From Romanomermis culicivorax (taxonomy: Eukaryota; Nematoda; Enoplea; Mermithida; Mermithidae), in NCBI GenBank assembly GCA_963922205.1, contig CAWUHX010000135.1, positions 186,001 to 250,000 of the forward strand: a stretch of 64,000 nucleotides of DNA, given 5' to 3'. A model generated the notes under the pieces. The model did no database searches. It was not told the DNA's origin and saw only the letters and a program-made list of their open reading frames with translations. The position numbers and the translations under genes are program-made. Of this stretch, positions 49,601 to 58,349 are shown one piece after another. Each line of letters opens with the position of its first letter. Position 1 is the first letter of the stretch.

Positions 49601-52600
49601 TTTTCGAAAATGTGTTTTTCGGTTGACCCAGATTGTGAAGAATAATCAGTATTCTATTGGTCAGAATAAATTCACATCACTTTGTTTACCCGTTATCAAC
49701 ATGGGAATAGAAAAACAACAGAATATGTCGTCAATAAAAGTCTTAAACTTCAATTTTGTTGAAATAAAATTGACAAATAGACTTTAATCCATATAAATGA
49801 ATGTAAATTGCCGACTCTTTTAACTAAAAATGTGTTATGACGTCTTTTCCCAAATTTATGTCAGTTTATGACCGGGACAGATGATGATTTTCGGCTCTGA
49901 GGTGTCCTGGACATTTCTAGCCTTATCTTTTCACGTAAAGCTCATGTTATTTAGAACTAATTCTCAAATCAGGTTCAGTGTTAGATTGTAGACTTTCAAC
50001 TTGGGCAGTTCAGATTTTCGCATGAAGTCATATGCCAAAAATTGATCCATATTTTTTTTGGATTTTTCTGTAGTTGGTGATTCTGAGAACCTTTCTGGTT
50101 CTCAATATAAACTATGATCGCATGAACGACTTTATCTTCGATATCATTAGCATTTTAGCGTCATCATCTTATGTTTTATAGTTAATGACAAAATTTTTTT
50201 CGAAACGTAGTTCTTTCGTTCTTTTCATCAGCATCTCCGAGCAGCAGATGCTTTCCGCTCTATCTATTCTCTACGCGCAGTTTCACCTTTGCAACTCTTT
50301 TTTCCATCTTTTAATAACCTGGAAACAATTATTTTCATATCCGATGGGGAAAATGATCTACGATGCATCGCAGATGCCGTGAAACTTAAATAATCTAACT
50401 TCTACTCGATCCATTTTTCAAAGACGATCATTAGAGTGGGATATAACCGTATCCTAGAAACTATAATTATTATCCATTACCATTATAATAAGATATCGAA
50501 AGTTTGATTACTTGCGAAATATGATTTTTTCGAATTTGCGGCCAAATCGGAAATTGCTTTTCGTTGAAAGCAAAATTCTGATATTTGACTAGAGAAATTC
50601 TGATATTTGACTGTTTGCCTTGTTTCATGCTGAAATTGAATTTCATTTTCTTTCAGTCTCTGTCTTTTTCAATGGGCCTGTTAGCCTTTACAACAAGACC
50701 CCCACATGGAAACAAGTCTCATTCGATTTTGTGTGTTAAATCTTTGAAAGAATCATTTTAGCGGTCAAAATTATCATTTACTGATTTGGATGATTAGTCT
50801 TTCATGAATTAGAGTCGAAAAATTGTACTCTAGGATACTTACTACTTACGAGGAAAAGAATTCCAAATATTTATATATCATAGTGCATTCGATAGTCTAT
50901 ATGCATGATAATATTGCACAAATCTTTTTCTGCCGACACGCCATACCGAAATACCCATGAATGTGATCTACAGTAGTAAGTATGCCTGTACCCGATATCA
51001 GCAACGAATTGAGATCAAAAAATGCTGGGATGCGTTAGATAGATGATGATGAGTTCTACAATAATGTCCATTAGAAGTTCGTCTGTAATACTCTATGAAA
51101 TAATATAACACAGCTCTGAATTTTGATGAAGTCACAGATCGAAAATAATGCGAGATCAGATTTCCTTCCTCTGGGAAATTTTTCCTGAGTCATCGAACTT
51201 AATCAAATATGATTTTCTATATGTCCACACCTGTTACAGTGTTGAAAGTGGCCACAGAAGCCACAGAAACAGGTTGCCTCAACAATAGTTTTTGAGACCA
51301 GCTTTCGATAGTCTGACACGAGTAAAAATGGCGTAACATGATTCAGGTTGTTGTAGGCTATCAAATGCACTATAACGCGAATATGAGAATTTACACTTGT
51401 CGACCACATTGTCATTAAAAAATTAGTTTAAAAAATGATTTTAAAATAAATTATATCTTCTCGTCATGTTTTGTCAAGTGTTCGAAAAACTGACGTTATG
51501 GACGCTTAGCATTGTGCTTGTTGATTAGGCTTGCTTCAGGTTTCACACGACACTAAAGTACCTAAAAAGACTTTCAACAACTTGCATTGCTTGGTAATGT
51601 CAGATGTTCTCGTTGTTTGAAGAATCCAGATTTCTGGTTGATTGCCTGATTTTCAAATTGAAATTCATTTGATTTTTCTAGTTCTACCCGAACTGATGAA
51701 AAATTGTTGATTTCTAGCCGATTGGTTTCACTAATTAGCTGATGCAAAGCAAGTTTGGTATCAACTATAGAAACAATCTGAGGGATATTGTGATTGATGT
51801 CAACATTGTGTGGGAAAATATGAGAATGTGAGTGCGTTGGGCGGGATCATACATTTTATCCACCTTTGTCTAAAAGTCTTAGCTTTTTTACAACTAATAG
51901 CCATTTTTTGTTTAAAGCTGTATTCTACCAAGCTAATTATTTTTGTGCTTCTATGATTGCATATCGGGCCTGACATCAAATGATTGCCTCCTTCCTCGTG
52001 AGTCACGTGACGGTTAAAAAATTAGTCGTCTCGTCAACAGCTACTCGATTCCAAATTAATTTGTTTTTTACTAGTTTTCCATTTTCGTTCTTAAAAACGT
52101 TAGCCACCCGTTCGCCTCATTTTTCTCGTCTCGCGTCAATCTTTGCTTTCCAATTTTGAGAGATAAAAAAGTCAGATATACGCCAGAAACTTGTCTTTGT
52201 CTATGTTGTTTATGCTTTCACGATAAAGCAAAAAAACCGCGCTATTGTGCGTCATTTTTCAATCTTATCATCATCATCATCATCAAGTCTGATTTGATGA
52301 TTTTCTACCTTTTTTACATACATCGGATCAAGAGCATTTTTCATTCAGCGGTTTTTTCATATAACTTATTCTTTTCATTAATTTCGCTTGATTTATTTTC
52401 TTCTTTTGAAAAGAGAATCTTTTGCAGCATCGTCGCCCGGGAATTCACAGGATATCCGTATTACTGTATTTACTGCGAAAGATCTTTTGCTTGAATGGGA
52501 AAATGTGTTATATTTTCCAACCGCAAAATTAGGTCGTACTCTTATGTTAGCGGTATTCGAACTAATTTGCATAAATTTAGTCTTGTTATCACTTCTAAGT

Positions 52601-55089
52601 GTATGTCTCCAGAATCATTGATGGGACTTAGAAAGTTGACGTTTTTAAGCTTCAAAATTTTTCCATTTGATGACATTTTTATACTTCCAGGTGACATTCC
52701 TTGCGAAATATTGAACTTATCAAACGATTCAATTGAGAATCTAGCTATGAAACGAAGATCGATCAAGTAAGCAAAAAGCAGTGTCTGGTTGATAGGATGA
52801 CCACAGTAGTAAAATGTTCTGCAAATGAGGTAGTAGTAGTTTTCCCCACACTACATAACGAATAACGTTAAAATTTAGCTCATTTACAAAATATCATAGT
52901 TCTTTGTCAATCAAAGCTAAATCATGACTTTTAAATTTAGTATTCATCAGGATTCTACTTGGCAATTTTTTAAAACATGTTTTACTATTGAACGGTTTTG
53001 AACGAAAAAATATCTTCAACGAAATCAATGATGAAATTTCTATTACTTTCCGGTGAAGTTTGAAACTGATTTATTCTACAGTAAATCGTTTTTGTAATCA
53101 CGGTTTAGACGTAAAAATAATTTTGAGAAATGATATGCTAAGGCATATATTGAAATTTTCGTTGAGAAAATTAATTGGTGCAAGATTATGTCTGATTCAT
53201 ACATGCATATAATGGATGGGAGTTAAACTCGGACACCCCCTAGTCCGAGAAAGTCGTCAAACACCCCATGAACTTTTTTGATGACAGTTTTTTTGATTAT
53301 TTTTTATGCATATTACGTATGATAAATATGCTTATGGAACCTCTTTTGTTTTTTTGCTCACTCATTTCCCTATCCCTCTTGCATGAAAATCCGAGGACCT
53401 TTCTCACTGAAAAAGTCTTGCCATGCGTGTCTAGTCTGATCAATTTTCTTATTTTGTAAAAGTTGATCGAATGTCCGCATGATTTTCTGAGATTCGAGAA
53501 TAATACTTTGATTCACTCTTTTATTTGTATTCTGATCGTTAAGGCGAAATTCGAATTGAGAATTGCTTTAATAATTAAAAATTCGAAAATTTATGTCTTT
53601 ATAAAATTCTGAATGACTAGTGGTGAATTTGATCAGCATTCTGAAAATTTTGGGCTTTTTAAATTAAAACGGTCGAAATATCTTTCATCCGATTCCGATT
53701 TATAACTGTTTTTCAGAAAATGGTTCACGTCCTCCATGTCCAAGCAGAACAGCGTTCAAACGGGCGACTTGAACATCACCAAAATTCAACGTCAATCGAG
53801 CATAGAAGGCGCCAGCTCTTCTATGTCGTCGTCAGGACGCCCGAAATCGGGCGACTACGGTAGTTTAACAAACCGAGAAAATAATTGCTCCACGAACGAT
53901 AAATTGTCGCGTAAAGCGGCTAGCGTTTATTCTAAATTGAAAGTGAGGCTACTGATTGAGTTTCAAATAAATCCAACGATTTTTCATCGAAGATCGCCGT
54001 AAAAAATTCAGAATTTGAACATTTACAATTCGAAAATTTTGACAAGCAACAAAAAGGAAATGACATTTGAATTTTAAAGAAGTGATAGTTTTTTATTTTT
54101 CGTATGGAATTCTTCTTTTTGCAACCTTAATAGTGCTAAAATTACAATTCTTCTAGTCTTATAAACTTTGTCACCATTTTTAAGATGACGGGTAGTTTCA
54201 GCGGTAAAACGAATAAAAGTCGGGCGGTTGATTCTTCCGAACGCAATCCCAAAAGTCCGGCAACGAATTTATTGAGCGACCCAATCACGTCGTCCATAGC
54301 AGAGCACGACTTCAATACTGGTGAGTACTATGTTGTAATAATTTCTCTCGAAAAATGTAGTTTCTGAAATTTACCGACATTTTAAATTCCCCCCCCCCCC
54401 CAAAAGCTTCAAACATATGAGATAAGATTGGCAGCATGAAAAAAATTGTTGTCTTCAAATATGATCTTGATCGACGAAAAGAGAATAAGTACAATTTCAG
54501 TGTCAAATTCTTGGGACGAAGGAAAATGTAGAATTTGACGAATAAATCATATTTGATTACAGATCTCACCCAGTGCTTTCAGGTGATTACTGGAGAAGTT
54601 AGTTCTCAGCAGTTGGTAAAATGAATGAGCTTCGAGAAAAGCAATTTCATTTGTAAAATTACACTAAACTCAGAAATACGGCTCATGAACTGAAACCTCG
54701 TCGATGTCCTGAAGCCATTTTTTGATCACAAATTAAAAAATTCTCAACAAAAACCGTGCACCATCGAAGAAAATTTATAGTAGATTCGTTTTTCATGTGC
54801 CGCATTTCAAAAAAATCTTTATTCTTCATATCAAGGCGAATTCGTTCGACCGGGTACAAGTGGAGTCGGTTGTTCGACAACAGCAGCCTCTGCCGTCGAC
54901 ATGTCGATAAGCCAAAGCGAAGACGATTTAGGTTTGAACGCTGCTCCCGACGATTCGCTGATCGAAATTCCGCCGCCGATGGATTCGTGTTTGGCTTCGG
55001 AAAAATTACAAAACGCCGTCGAAGATTTACGTTTTTCAGCCGACAACGATAACGCGGCTAGTTGTTCGGCGAAAATTGGCTCGAATTTA
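28170..55089 (+). CDS. Trio/Kalirin/UNC-73-type Rho guanine-nucleotide exchange factor (40 exons, 3' end not seen)
   Basis: A multidomain activator of Rac/Rho GTPases that acts at the membrane-cytoskeleton interface, known in animals for axon guidance and cell migration. Forty GT-AG exons join in frame to about 2,099 residues. In order: SEC14-like domain (about 30-190: FVALIDMRRGVTWNAVKP, LILKPDNFWEKQ, FDGTLIYDHDEW); spectrin repeats (about 240-1280, each with W near its helix centre and heptad-like Leu); first DH (about 1376-1555: [49 protein letters not shown]); PH (about 1565-1690: GEFLLQNAFTVWDPRYLLKK, VTEHVEGGDKCKFALW); divergent SH3 (about 1755-1860); then a Ser-rich linker with KKWFTSS and IEIPPPM. 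Order and motifs match Trio/Kalirin. The ATG at 28170 is the first in frame before the SEC14 domain. The second DH-PH is not found. It could be Kalirin-like rather than Trio-like; invertebrates normally have a single gene. Confidence 0.93.
28286..28463 (+). CDS. Trio-like exon 2
   Basis: Acceptor ttttaag (AAG type), donor gtaaga. Encodes GLKACDIKQLLREKIALLTG and ends LLYLHAIP: the N-terminal part of the SEC14-like domain. Confidence 0.88.
28729..28822 (+). CDS. Trio-like exon 3
   Basis: Acceptor cgtttcag, donor gtaaaa. Encodes DATKELGFVALIDMRRG and VKPILKTLN: the SEC14 core. Confidence 0.9.
28892..28993 (+). CDS. Trio-like exon 4
   Basis: Acceptor attttaag, donor gtaatt. Encodes DFFPSAVHLVLILKPDNFWE, a strongly Trio-like stretch. 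Confidence 0.92.
29179..29292 (+). CDS. Trio-like exon 5
   Basis: Acceptor atttccag, donor gtaagt. Encodes VNLTSLNGLSKYVD and LTQEFDGTLIYDHDEWLEMR: the end of the SEC14-like domain. Confidence 0.92.
29293..31549. other. Trio-like intron 5
   Basis: 2.26 kb of AT-rich sequence. I see no gene, RNA or clear mobile element in it. Confidence 0.6.
31550..31738 (+). CDS. Trio-like exon 6
   Basis: Acceptor atatttcag, donor gtgagt, after a 2.3-kb intron. Encodes ELESFIWRSMDVL and KTPVDQLELEGQQ: the junction to the spectrin repeats. Confidence 0.9.
31962..32306 (+). CDS. Trio-like exon 7
   Basis: Acceptor atttttag, donor gtaaag. A Pro/Ser-rich linker, then HIFSLLNNLRSTRNDLYNLW and WKLFEQDADK, the first part of a spectrin repeat. 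C+G-rich relative to the introns. Confidence 0.88.
34180..34620. mobile_element. Decayed CATACATGTAA-family MITE
   Basis: Order and wording follow the element at 27551-27992 (GAAACGCTGAAAATATTGAC.., GTTCAAAAATATTGGGTCC, GCCTAGCCATAT, CGACGATTTCT, CCCATTAATTACA) but heavily mutated. The termini are not resolved. Confidence 0.5.
34648..34677. repeat. TA dinucleotide microsatellite
   Basis: About 14 TA repeats, ending at the left target-site duplication of the neighbouring hAT-like MITE. Confidence 0.9.
34686..35016. mobile_element. hAT-like MITE with GTACCCAGG ends, 331 bp
   Basis: The left end CGGTAAGTACCCAGG mirrors the right end CCTGGGTACGGCCCTG. CTGATTGA flanks both sides exactly (34678-34685 and 35017-35024). 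It lies in Trio-like intron 7, with its right flank 33 bp from the exon 8 boundary. Confidence 0.88.
35057..35179 (+). CDS. Trio-like exon 8
   Basis: Acceptor cattgcag, donor gtaaaa. Encodes MFNWLRQHIELFLTNYADIG...: spectrin repeat. The acceptor lies only 40 bp beyond the hAT-like MITE end at 35016. Confidence 0.9.
35357..35548 (+). CDS. Trio-like exon 9
   Basis: Acceptor ttccgtag, donor gttagt. Encodes NTYVNIAHIITVATRLLDSG and LGMSLQFHEKAMQ: spectrin repeat, close to the Trio pattern (YVNI, RL-E-GHYA). Confidence 0.92.
35808..35942 (+). CDS. Trio-like exon 10
   Basis: Acceptor cgttgtag, donor gtatgg. Encodes YITSVETWKQQFMEETDVAN and ends NITQQYGE: spectrin repeat. Confidence 0.85.
36349..36528 (+). 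CDS. Trio-like exon 11
   Basis: Acceptor gttcttttag, donor gtaagg. Encodes ADRDGKNLIHALKNL, then a Met/Ser/Asn-rich loop ending SLSGPSPQ: an insert between spectrin repeats that is probably lineage-specific. Confidence 0.85.
36724..36921 (+). CDS. Trio-like exon 12
   Basis: Acceptor actttttag, donor gtaaaa. Encodes VLDVIHQLLAQQRTLEQQWQ and LALLLFQQDVAQ: spectrin helix. Confidence 0.9.
37267..37581 (+). CDS. Trio-like exon 13
   Basis: Acceptor gttttatag, donor gtaatt. Encodes VLDWLDKHGEMFLRKNTGVA, LLSAAQELAGTG and NFSVLFHTHYKE: spectrin repeat. Confidence 0.92.
38424..38596 (+). CDS. Trio-like exon 14
   Basis: Acceptor attcttcaag (AAG type), donor gtgatt, phase 2 out. Encodes IMLWFNEVDRLDAAILI and QEGRQLVALM. 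Confidence 0.85.
38819..38990 (+). CDS. Trio-like exon 15
   Basis: Acceptor cttttcag, donor gtaaat. Encodes QQCVMENTDNAESIAYIEQM and DLGKRFRAFEKDCAS: spectrin repeat. Confidence 0.85.
38991..40238. other. Trio-like intron 15 with a coding-like relic
   Basis: A block at about 39592-39740 after an acceptor-like tttataccag stays open for about 49 codons (RHKSALGQTRWGGW..., ending NSKINWK), with an overlapping open frame too. No donor follows and the family is unknown. It is best read as a decayed coding insertion or chance. Confidence 0.3.
40239..40400 (+). CDS. Trio-like exon 16
   Basis: Acceptor tttttcag, donor gtaatt. Encodes IIRQLDDWNNDMNVLIETAP... ending HHAHELIQ: spectrin repeat. Confidence 0.88.
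40467..40649 (+). CDS. Trio-like exon 17
   Basis: Acceptor tgttacag, donor gtgatc (weak). Encodes LIHASGSNLITTGEELV and ends LRALADH. The next 66 bp stay open in frame, so this donor may be skipped in some transcripts. Confidence 0.8.
40716..40835 (+). CDS. Trio-like exon 18
   Basis: Acceptor ggtttcag, donor gttatt. Encodes AQSLINTEEQMFVATFTIP and SEAEQLQSGHKQFQLAIE, which follows the Trio pattern (EEAEQL..H.QFQ.AIE). Confidence 0.88.
41164..41355 (+). CDS. Trio-like exon 19
   Basis: Acceptor gattttag, donor gtaagt. Encodes KTNEQICAFNCKAGVMCQK and RVNSRWRRLIALTDERHKLL: spectrin repeat. Confidence 0.9.
41499..41747 (+). CDS. Trio-like exon 20
   Basis: Acceptor tctttccag, donor gtaaat. Encodes VLPLLDSDEEDYIQSRDWC, a Ser/Pro-rich loop, then LLSKHMDEKEKFLR, matching the H-(M/F)-(D/E)-(E/Q)-KE-FL motif before the last spectrin repeats. 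Confidence 0.9.
42023..42259 (+). CDS. Trio-like exon 21
   Basis: Acceptor caacgcag, donor gtaagt. Encodes SCTLAKKNSEIFLKYISR and WTQKKRQLDQCQEFVLLE: a strongly Trio-like spectrin repeat. Confidence 0.93.
42506..42628 (+). CDS. Trio-like exon 22
   Basis: Acceptor aaaatag, donor gtattt. Encodes VLKWIQDEGETYLRTRPSEP and LVEEHNKFVEAVK. Confidence 0.9.
42684..42875 (+). CDS. Trio-like exon 23
   Basis: Acceptor ttatttcag, donor gtacaa. Encodes EQREKVRIFLELGDGMVHKD and RQRYTDFSQRMDKYRVKLE, the last spectrin repeat (Trio RYRDFS-RM-KYR). Confidence 0.93.
42937..43049 (+). CDS. Trio-like exon 24
   Basis: Acceptor tttttgtag, donor gtaagc, phase 2 out. Encodes IVARDLTLDRRSDPSLDAKF and EDAKRKSAKRKE, the basic segment just before DH1. 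Confidence 0.85.
43539..43715 (+). CDS. Trio-like exon 25 (DH1 start)
   Basis: Acceptor tttttatag, donor gtaatg. Encodes [19 protein letters not shown] (DH conserved region 1) and FLNMEDIYKFHNE. Confidence 0.95.
43774..43843 (+). CDS. Trio-like exon 26 (DH1)
   Basis: Acceptor catatttag, donor gtaagc, after a 58-bp intron. Encodes [20 protein letters not shown], nearly the Trio consensus. Confidence 0.95.
44033..44128 (+). CDS. Trio-like exon 27 (DH1)
   Basis: Acceptor atttttcag, donor gtaaac. Encodes AERLQELYVHYSLHNQTSV; the middle of DH1 is the least conserved part here. Confidence 0.88.
44424..44558 (+). CDS. Trio-like exon 28 (DH1 CR3)
   Basis: Acceptor atttttcag, donor gtgaga. Encodes KVQEKFGLAQPVQSYTIKPT and [20 protein letters not shown], the signature helix of the exchange domain. 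Confidence 0.95.
44611..44688 (+). CDS. Trio-like exon 29 (DH1 end)
   Basis: Acceptor gtaattttag, donor gtaaat. Encodes DAFDIISNVPGRANDVMNLH, matching the VP-RANDAMHL region of Trio. Confidence 0.93.
44749..44928 (+). CDS. Trio-like exon 30 (PH1)
   Basis: Acceptor tccttccag, donor gtgaga. Encodes DNLGEFLLQNAFTVWDPRYL and RQVFLFDLGILFCKRVN: PH strands 1-4. Confidence 0.94.
45039..45146 (+). CDS. Trio-like exon 31 (PH1)
   Basis: Acceptor tcatacag, donor gtaaag. Encodes ISEINVTEHVEGGDKCKFAL: PH strands 5-6. Confidence 0.94.
45497..45572 (+). CDS. Trio-like exon 32 (PH1 C-terminal helix)
   Basis: Acceptor ctttttcag, donor gtataa, phase 1 out. Encodes APSEEVKLTWIKRLRELIKD, with the invariant PH-helix Trp. 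Confidence 0.9.
45642..45729 (+). CDS. Trio-like exon 33
   Basis: Acceptor tttttgtag, donor gtaaga. Encodes LPYMHPPKMRPSSSATNSTT: linker after PH1. Confidence 0.85.
45929..46037 (+). CDS. Trio-like exon 34
   Basis: Acceptor gatttttag, donor gtaagt. Encodes DSGDYGTIDMATCGKNFSPD, with the Asp/Ser-rich linker before SH3. Followed by a 2.85-kb intron. Confidence 0.85.
46038..48890. other. Trio-like intron 34
   Basis: 2.85 kb holding T-rich tracts (46900-47160 and 47480-47620), G-tract-rich sequence near 47915, and three short coding-like stretches (46114-46206, 46277-46383 and 48430-48640) described under findings. Confidence 0.5.
48891..49218 (+). CDS. Trio-like exon 35 (divergent SH3)
   Basis: Acceptor ctttttttcag, donor gtaagt, phase 1 out. 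Encodes NVQIYRHFFVTENFKSQ, LTVEQGDIVLLVD, NLKFVKLLSENG and KTGFLPDFVLKPL. The layout is SH3-like but the canonical Trp of the binding face and the ALYDY motif are missing, and an Asn/Gln/His-rich insert is present. Confidence 0.82.
49219..52427. other. Trio-like intron 35
   Basis: 3.2 kb without a supportable gene. An ATC trinucleotide run lies near its 3' end (about 52264-52286). Confidence 0.55.
52428..52457 (+). CDS. Trio-like exon 36 (30-nt microexon)
   Basis: Acceptor cttttgcag, donor gtatta. Adds SSPGNSQDI between the SH3 exon and exon 37 and is phase-compatible (1 in, 1 out). The Trio proteins have a PGN-type linker followed by (R/K)KW at the same place, which supports it. Confidence 0.6.
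52691..52766 (+). CDS. Trio-like exon 37
   Basis: Acceptor atacttccag, donor gtaagc, phase 2 out. Encodes DIPCEILNLSNDSIENLAMK and RRSI, restoring the frame for KKWFTSS in the next exon. Confidence 0.7.
53717..53942 (+). CDS. Trio-like exon 38
   Basis: Acceptor ctgtttttcag, donor gtgagg. Encodes KWFTSSMSKQNSVQTGDLN and SGRPKSGDYGSLTNRE, a Ser-rich linker; K-K-W-(L/F)-T-S is shared with Trio. Confidence 0.85.
54185..54320 (+). CDS. Trio-like exon 39
   Basis: Acceptor atttttaag (AAG type), donor gtgagt, phase 1 out. Encodes MTGSFSGKTNKSRAVDSSER and EHDFNT; low-complexity linker. Confidence 0.75.
54836..55089 (+). CDS. Trio-like exon 40 (last exon found)
   Basis: Acceptor catatcaag (AAG type), donor gtaagt. 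Encodes EFVRPGTSGVGCSTTAASAV, LIEIPPPMDSCLASEKLQNA and ends AKIGSNL. If the donor is not used, translation reads five more codons to TAA at 55105-55107. Confidence 0.78.
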
Positions 55090-58000
55090 GTAAGTATCGA
55101 TAACTAAATGCAGAACGTGTCTAAATTTCTTGTGATCTTCGGTTTTTATGTGATTGGACGAGCATATTGTAATTTATTTTTCATCTTAATAATGTTTTAA
55201 ACTTCTTGTCTAAACATTGTTTTCACAAGAATAAGAAAAAAATTTTGCCGGTACCCTTTTCAAAATCTACTCTGTTATTTTAATCAAACTTTTTAGGAGA
55301 ATTCTCATATTTCGTCAGAAAAATATGAATCACATGAGCCAACTGCCTGAATAATATAAGCAATTGACACGTTAATTTTTCCTTCGTGCATTCCTTCGTT
55401 TCCAGCTGATCGTTGAAAATTTCATTTAAAAGTATGCTTATCGTCATCCTAACCCTTCTTATCATTTGCGAAAAAATTGTAGTCTCGGAAAAAGCTGAAT
55501 ATTCGGAAATTCCTTTTCTGCAACTATCTTTTCCTCTTAGATGTAACAAGAGTTCCCCTGTCGTTTTGTTTCCTTTCGGGTTATTCCTTCAAGTTGGTTC
55601 GTTCGTCCCAGGGAATAGCACGTCAGAGTCACGTGACGTAATATTTCGCGGATAATGAGAAAAGCAACAAGTTCGCGGTGACGTTTACATATATTGGCAT
55701 ATCTCTATCTAATGCTTCTTTTCATCGATTCCGCGCTGCTATCAGTTTCTCATTTTAAGCTAGCTAATGGCGCCAATTCACGTTTTTTTGTATGTTGGTA
55801 AGATTTGCCGCTTATACCCCAATTTAGAGAAACATTCGATTTTCAAGTGTCAAGAAGCTTCCATTTTTGGAATATTGAATTCAACGAATTTCAGGGTTTC
55901 TCCCTCGGAAATTAAATCCAATCCGGAGTAGATTTTTTGATTTTTTAATTGAGTAGTTGTTAATTGTCAAGGTAATTAGGATTCACTAACCTTACTACGT
56001 GGATGGACATATATCTCTCATGGTACAAATTTAACCATCGAGTTTTTTCGTTTCATCAATTCAGCTGGAGTGTTTCACCACCGGTTTGCTTTCAGCGTAC
56101 ACTTTTTTTCTCACTAGCGAAAAGAAAAAATTTTTTGGGGAGGAAATGGGGAAAACAGCAAAAACTGTAATTGTCACTAATTTCAGCAGTCTATGTCAAT
56201 TTTAAGTCATCAGCAATGTCCATGTCTGTTTTCTACACAGTCATTTCTAGTCTTTCATTCGATTTTGCTACCGATGGTAGGATCACACTTTCGTTCTCTT
56301 ATTATATCCTCGATTTGAAGAAGTGACCCAATTATGGTGATGAGATGTATAAAATTTTTAGTTGTAAATTTGTATTTGTAGTTTTTTTAATTTTAGGCCC
56401 GAATGATATAAAGAGAATTAAGGATAATTTGCGGTTTAGGTCTGATTCAAAATCGTCGACTATTTTTTGTCATATGACAGAAGGCCGATTAGCTTAATCG
56501 CGGATTAAAAAATATCAAAATTAATCTAGGGTTCTAATCCTGACACCAGAATTGTGTCCAATTAGCCACATTTTCCATGAAAAAACTTATTTTGTTGTAT
56601 AGATGTAGTGGATTTTCATACATTTTTGAGCGATTCTAGTAATTCTGATAATGATAACATGTTGTACGAACTCTAGTTCGTTTAAATCCTTTTGAAATAT
56701 ATAATAATGCTAATTTTACTCTACGTTATCGACTTTAACACGGAGATGGTTCAAATTATCATTGATCTAACAACAGATCAAGTAAAACGTGATGCTAAAC
56801 GCCATTTTAGCTTATCCATGAACACACAGGTAAAGCCTAATCACAATAGCAGTTTACTTATTGTGATAATCACTACTGGTCCTTTTGAACGATAAAGTGA
56901 CACCCGCTGTTCTTGTTTTCAATAAAATTAGCATGGTCAGATAAAAATTTGATCGTTTCCAGAGGTGAAATTTGTATGCTGGGCTCTTTTCTTATCCATT
57001 TGATAAAGCAGAGTAGCTATAAGAACAAAAAAAATGAGAAAGTATTGTGTACTTACTTCAATTCAAAAGGATATGAGCAAAAATCAAACGAAATCAACAA
57101 AAATTTGATCCAAAATGACGTTAGGAAAAGTAAGGGATGTTTGATTAATTTTCTGTCACCAAACAACCTGGTGAGAAAAATACGAAAACTTAAAAAACTC
57201 CGGCTAAACACATTTAATCCTCGATTAACTTATTCATTCTGAATCCCCTTCTGTCATACAAGTGTGGATTAAAAATAATCGAGAATTAAAACGTCGATTT
57301 GTTAATCGAAGATGATTTACTAATCCTTGATTAATCTCATCGGTGTTCTGTCATTCGCGCCGTAGATTCTATGCGTTTTTTTAGTGCTTTTTTCTTTTGA
57401 TTTCATTAGTATATTCCGATTCGCGTTTTCCAATAAACTATCAACATTTTCTTGATCTCCCAGGTTTTGGTTTCATTTTTATGAACTCAATCGCTAGTTG
57501 CTCAGCAAAGTCTTTTGGAAAAAGTATCGATTATTCTTTTTTCTGCGGCTCACATTCTCAACGAGTAGAAGTGAGCTCAAAGGCGCACATATTTTGTTAG
57601 TCAAACGGCGAACTTTCCTTCCTTTTTTCTCTCTCTCTCTTGCTTTTCCTTTCTTTCCAGCTCTGTATTGATTGATGACCCGAAGATAATGAAATCAAAT
57701 TTGATCAACGTGTCTAATCAAGTGCAGAATGTCGCATCATGACGAGCGGCGTGGTGTATGAATCTAACGGAAGCTGATTAGATATAATCCATTTAGATAT
57801 CAGGAAACAGTTCTCCTCGAGAGTTCTACTTGATGGAAACCCTAATTAGCATGTAGTTATCCTTGGCGATGGGACTTGGAAGCACAGCAGGGCTAACTAA
57901 ATTGTTTCATCTGGTACTAGATAATGGAAACAGTTTCTTTTTCGTGTCTCATTATTGGCTGATAAGTTGCTTCTTCTCCCCTTTTGATGTCTCTCAATTT

Positions 58001-58349
58001 TTGACGTCAGCTTGATTTTTCGGTTGGCTTTCTCATTGGTTCGTCCACCGATTGTTCGACTTGGCGCTCAATCGGTTGTTTAGTCGCCTAATTTCGATTT
58101 AATGGTCACTGTTTGGCTTATTGGTTGACTGCACGTAGTTTGGCTAAATTTTAGCATATCTGATCAAGAATCAATTAAAGATCAAGATCAAAAAAATCAG
58201 AAGATTGTACCATCTGGGTACCTAGTTGTATATATTTCCAGGGTCTACATTGGAATATTGTATTTCGAAAATATATTAAATGATAAATTCTTCGAGAAAG
58301 TTATCGGATTGATAATTGGCAAGCGACTCATCGCTTTTTCACATTTTTC

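Noticed and set aside
52264..52286. ATC run as a coding poly-Ile stretch
   Set aside because: A simple trinucleotide microsatellite inside an intron; the frame around it has no splice support.
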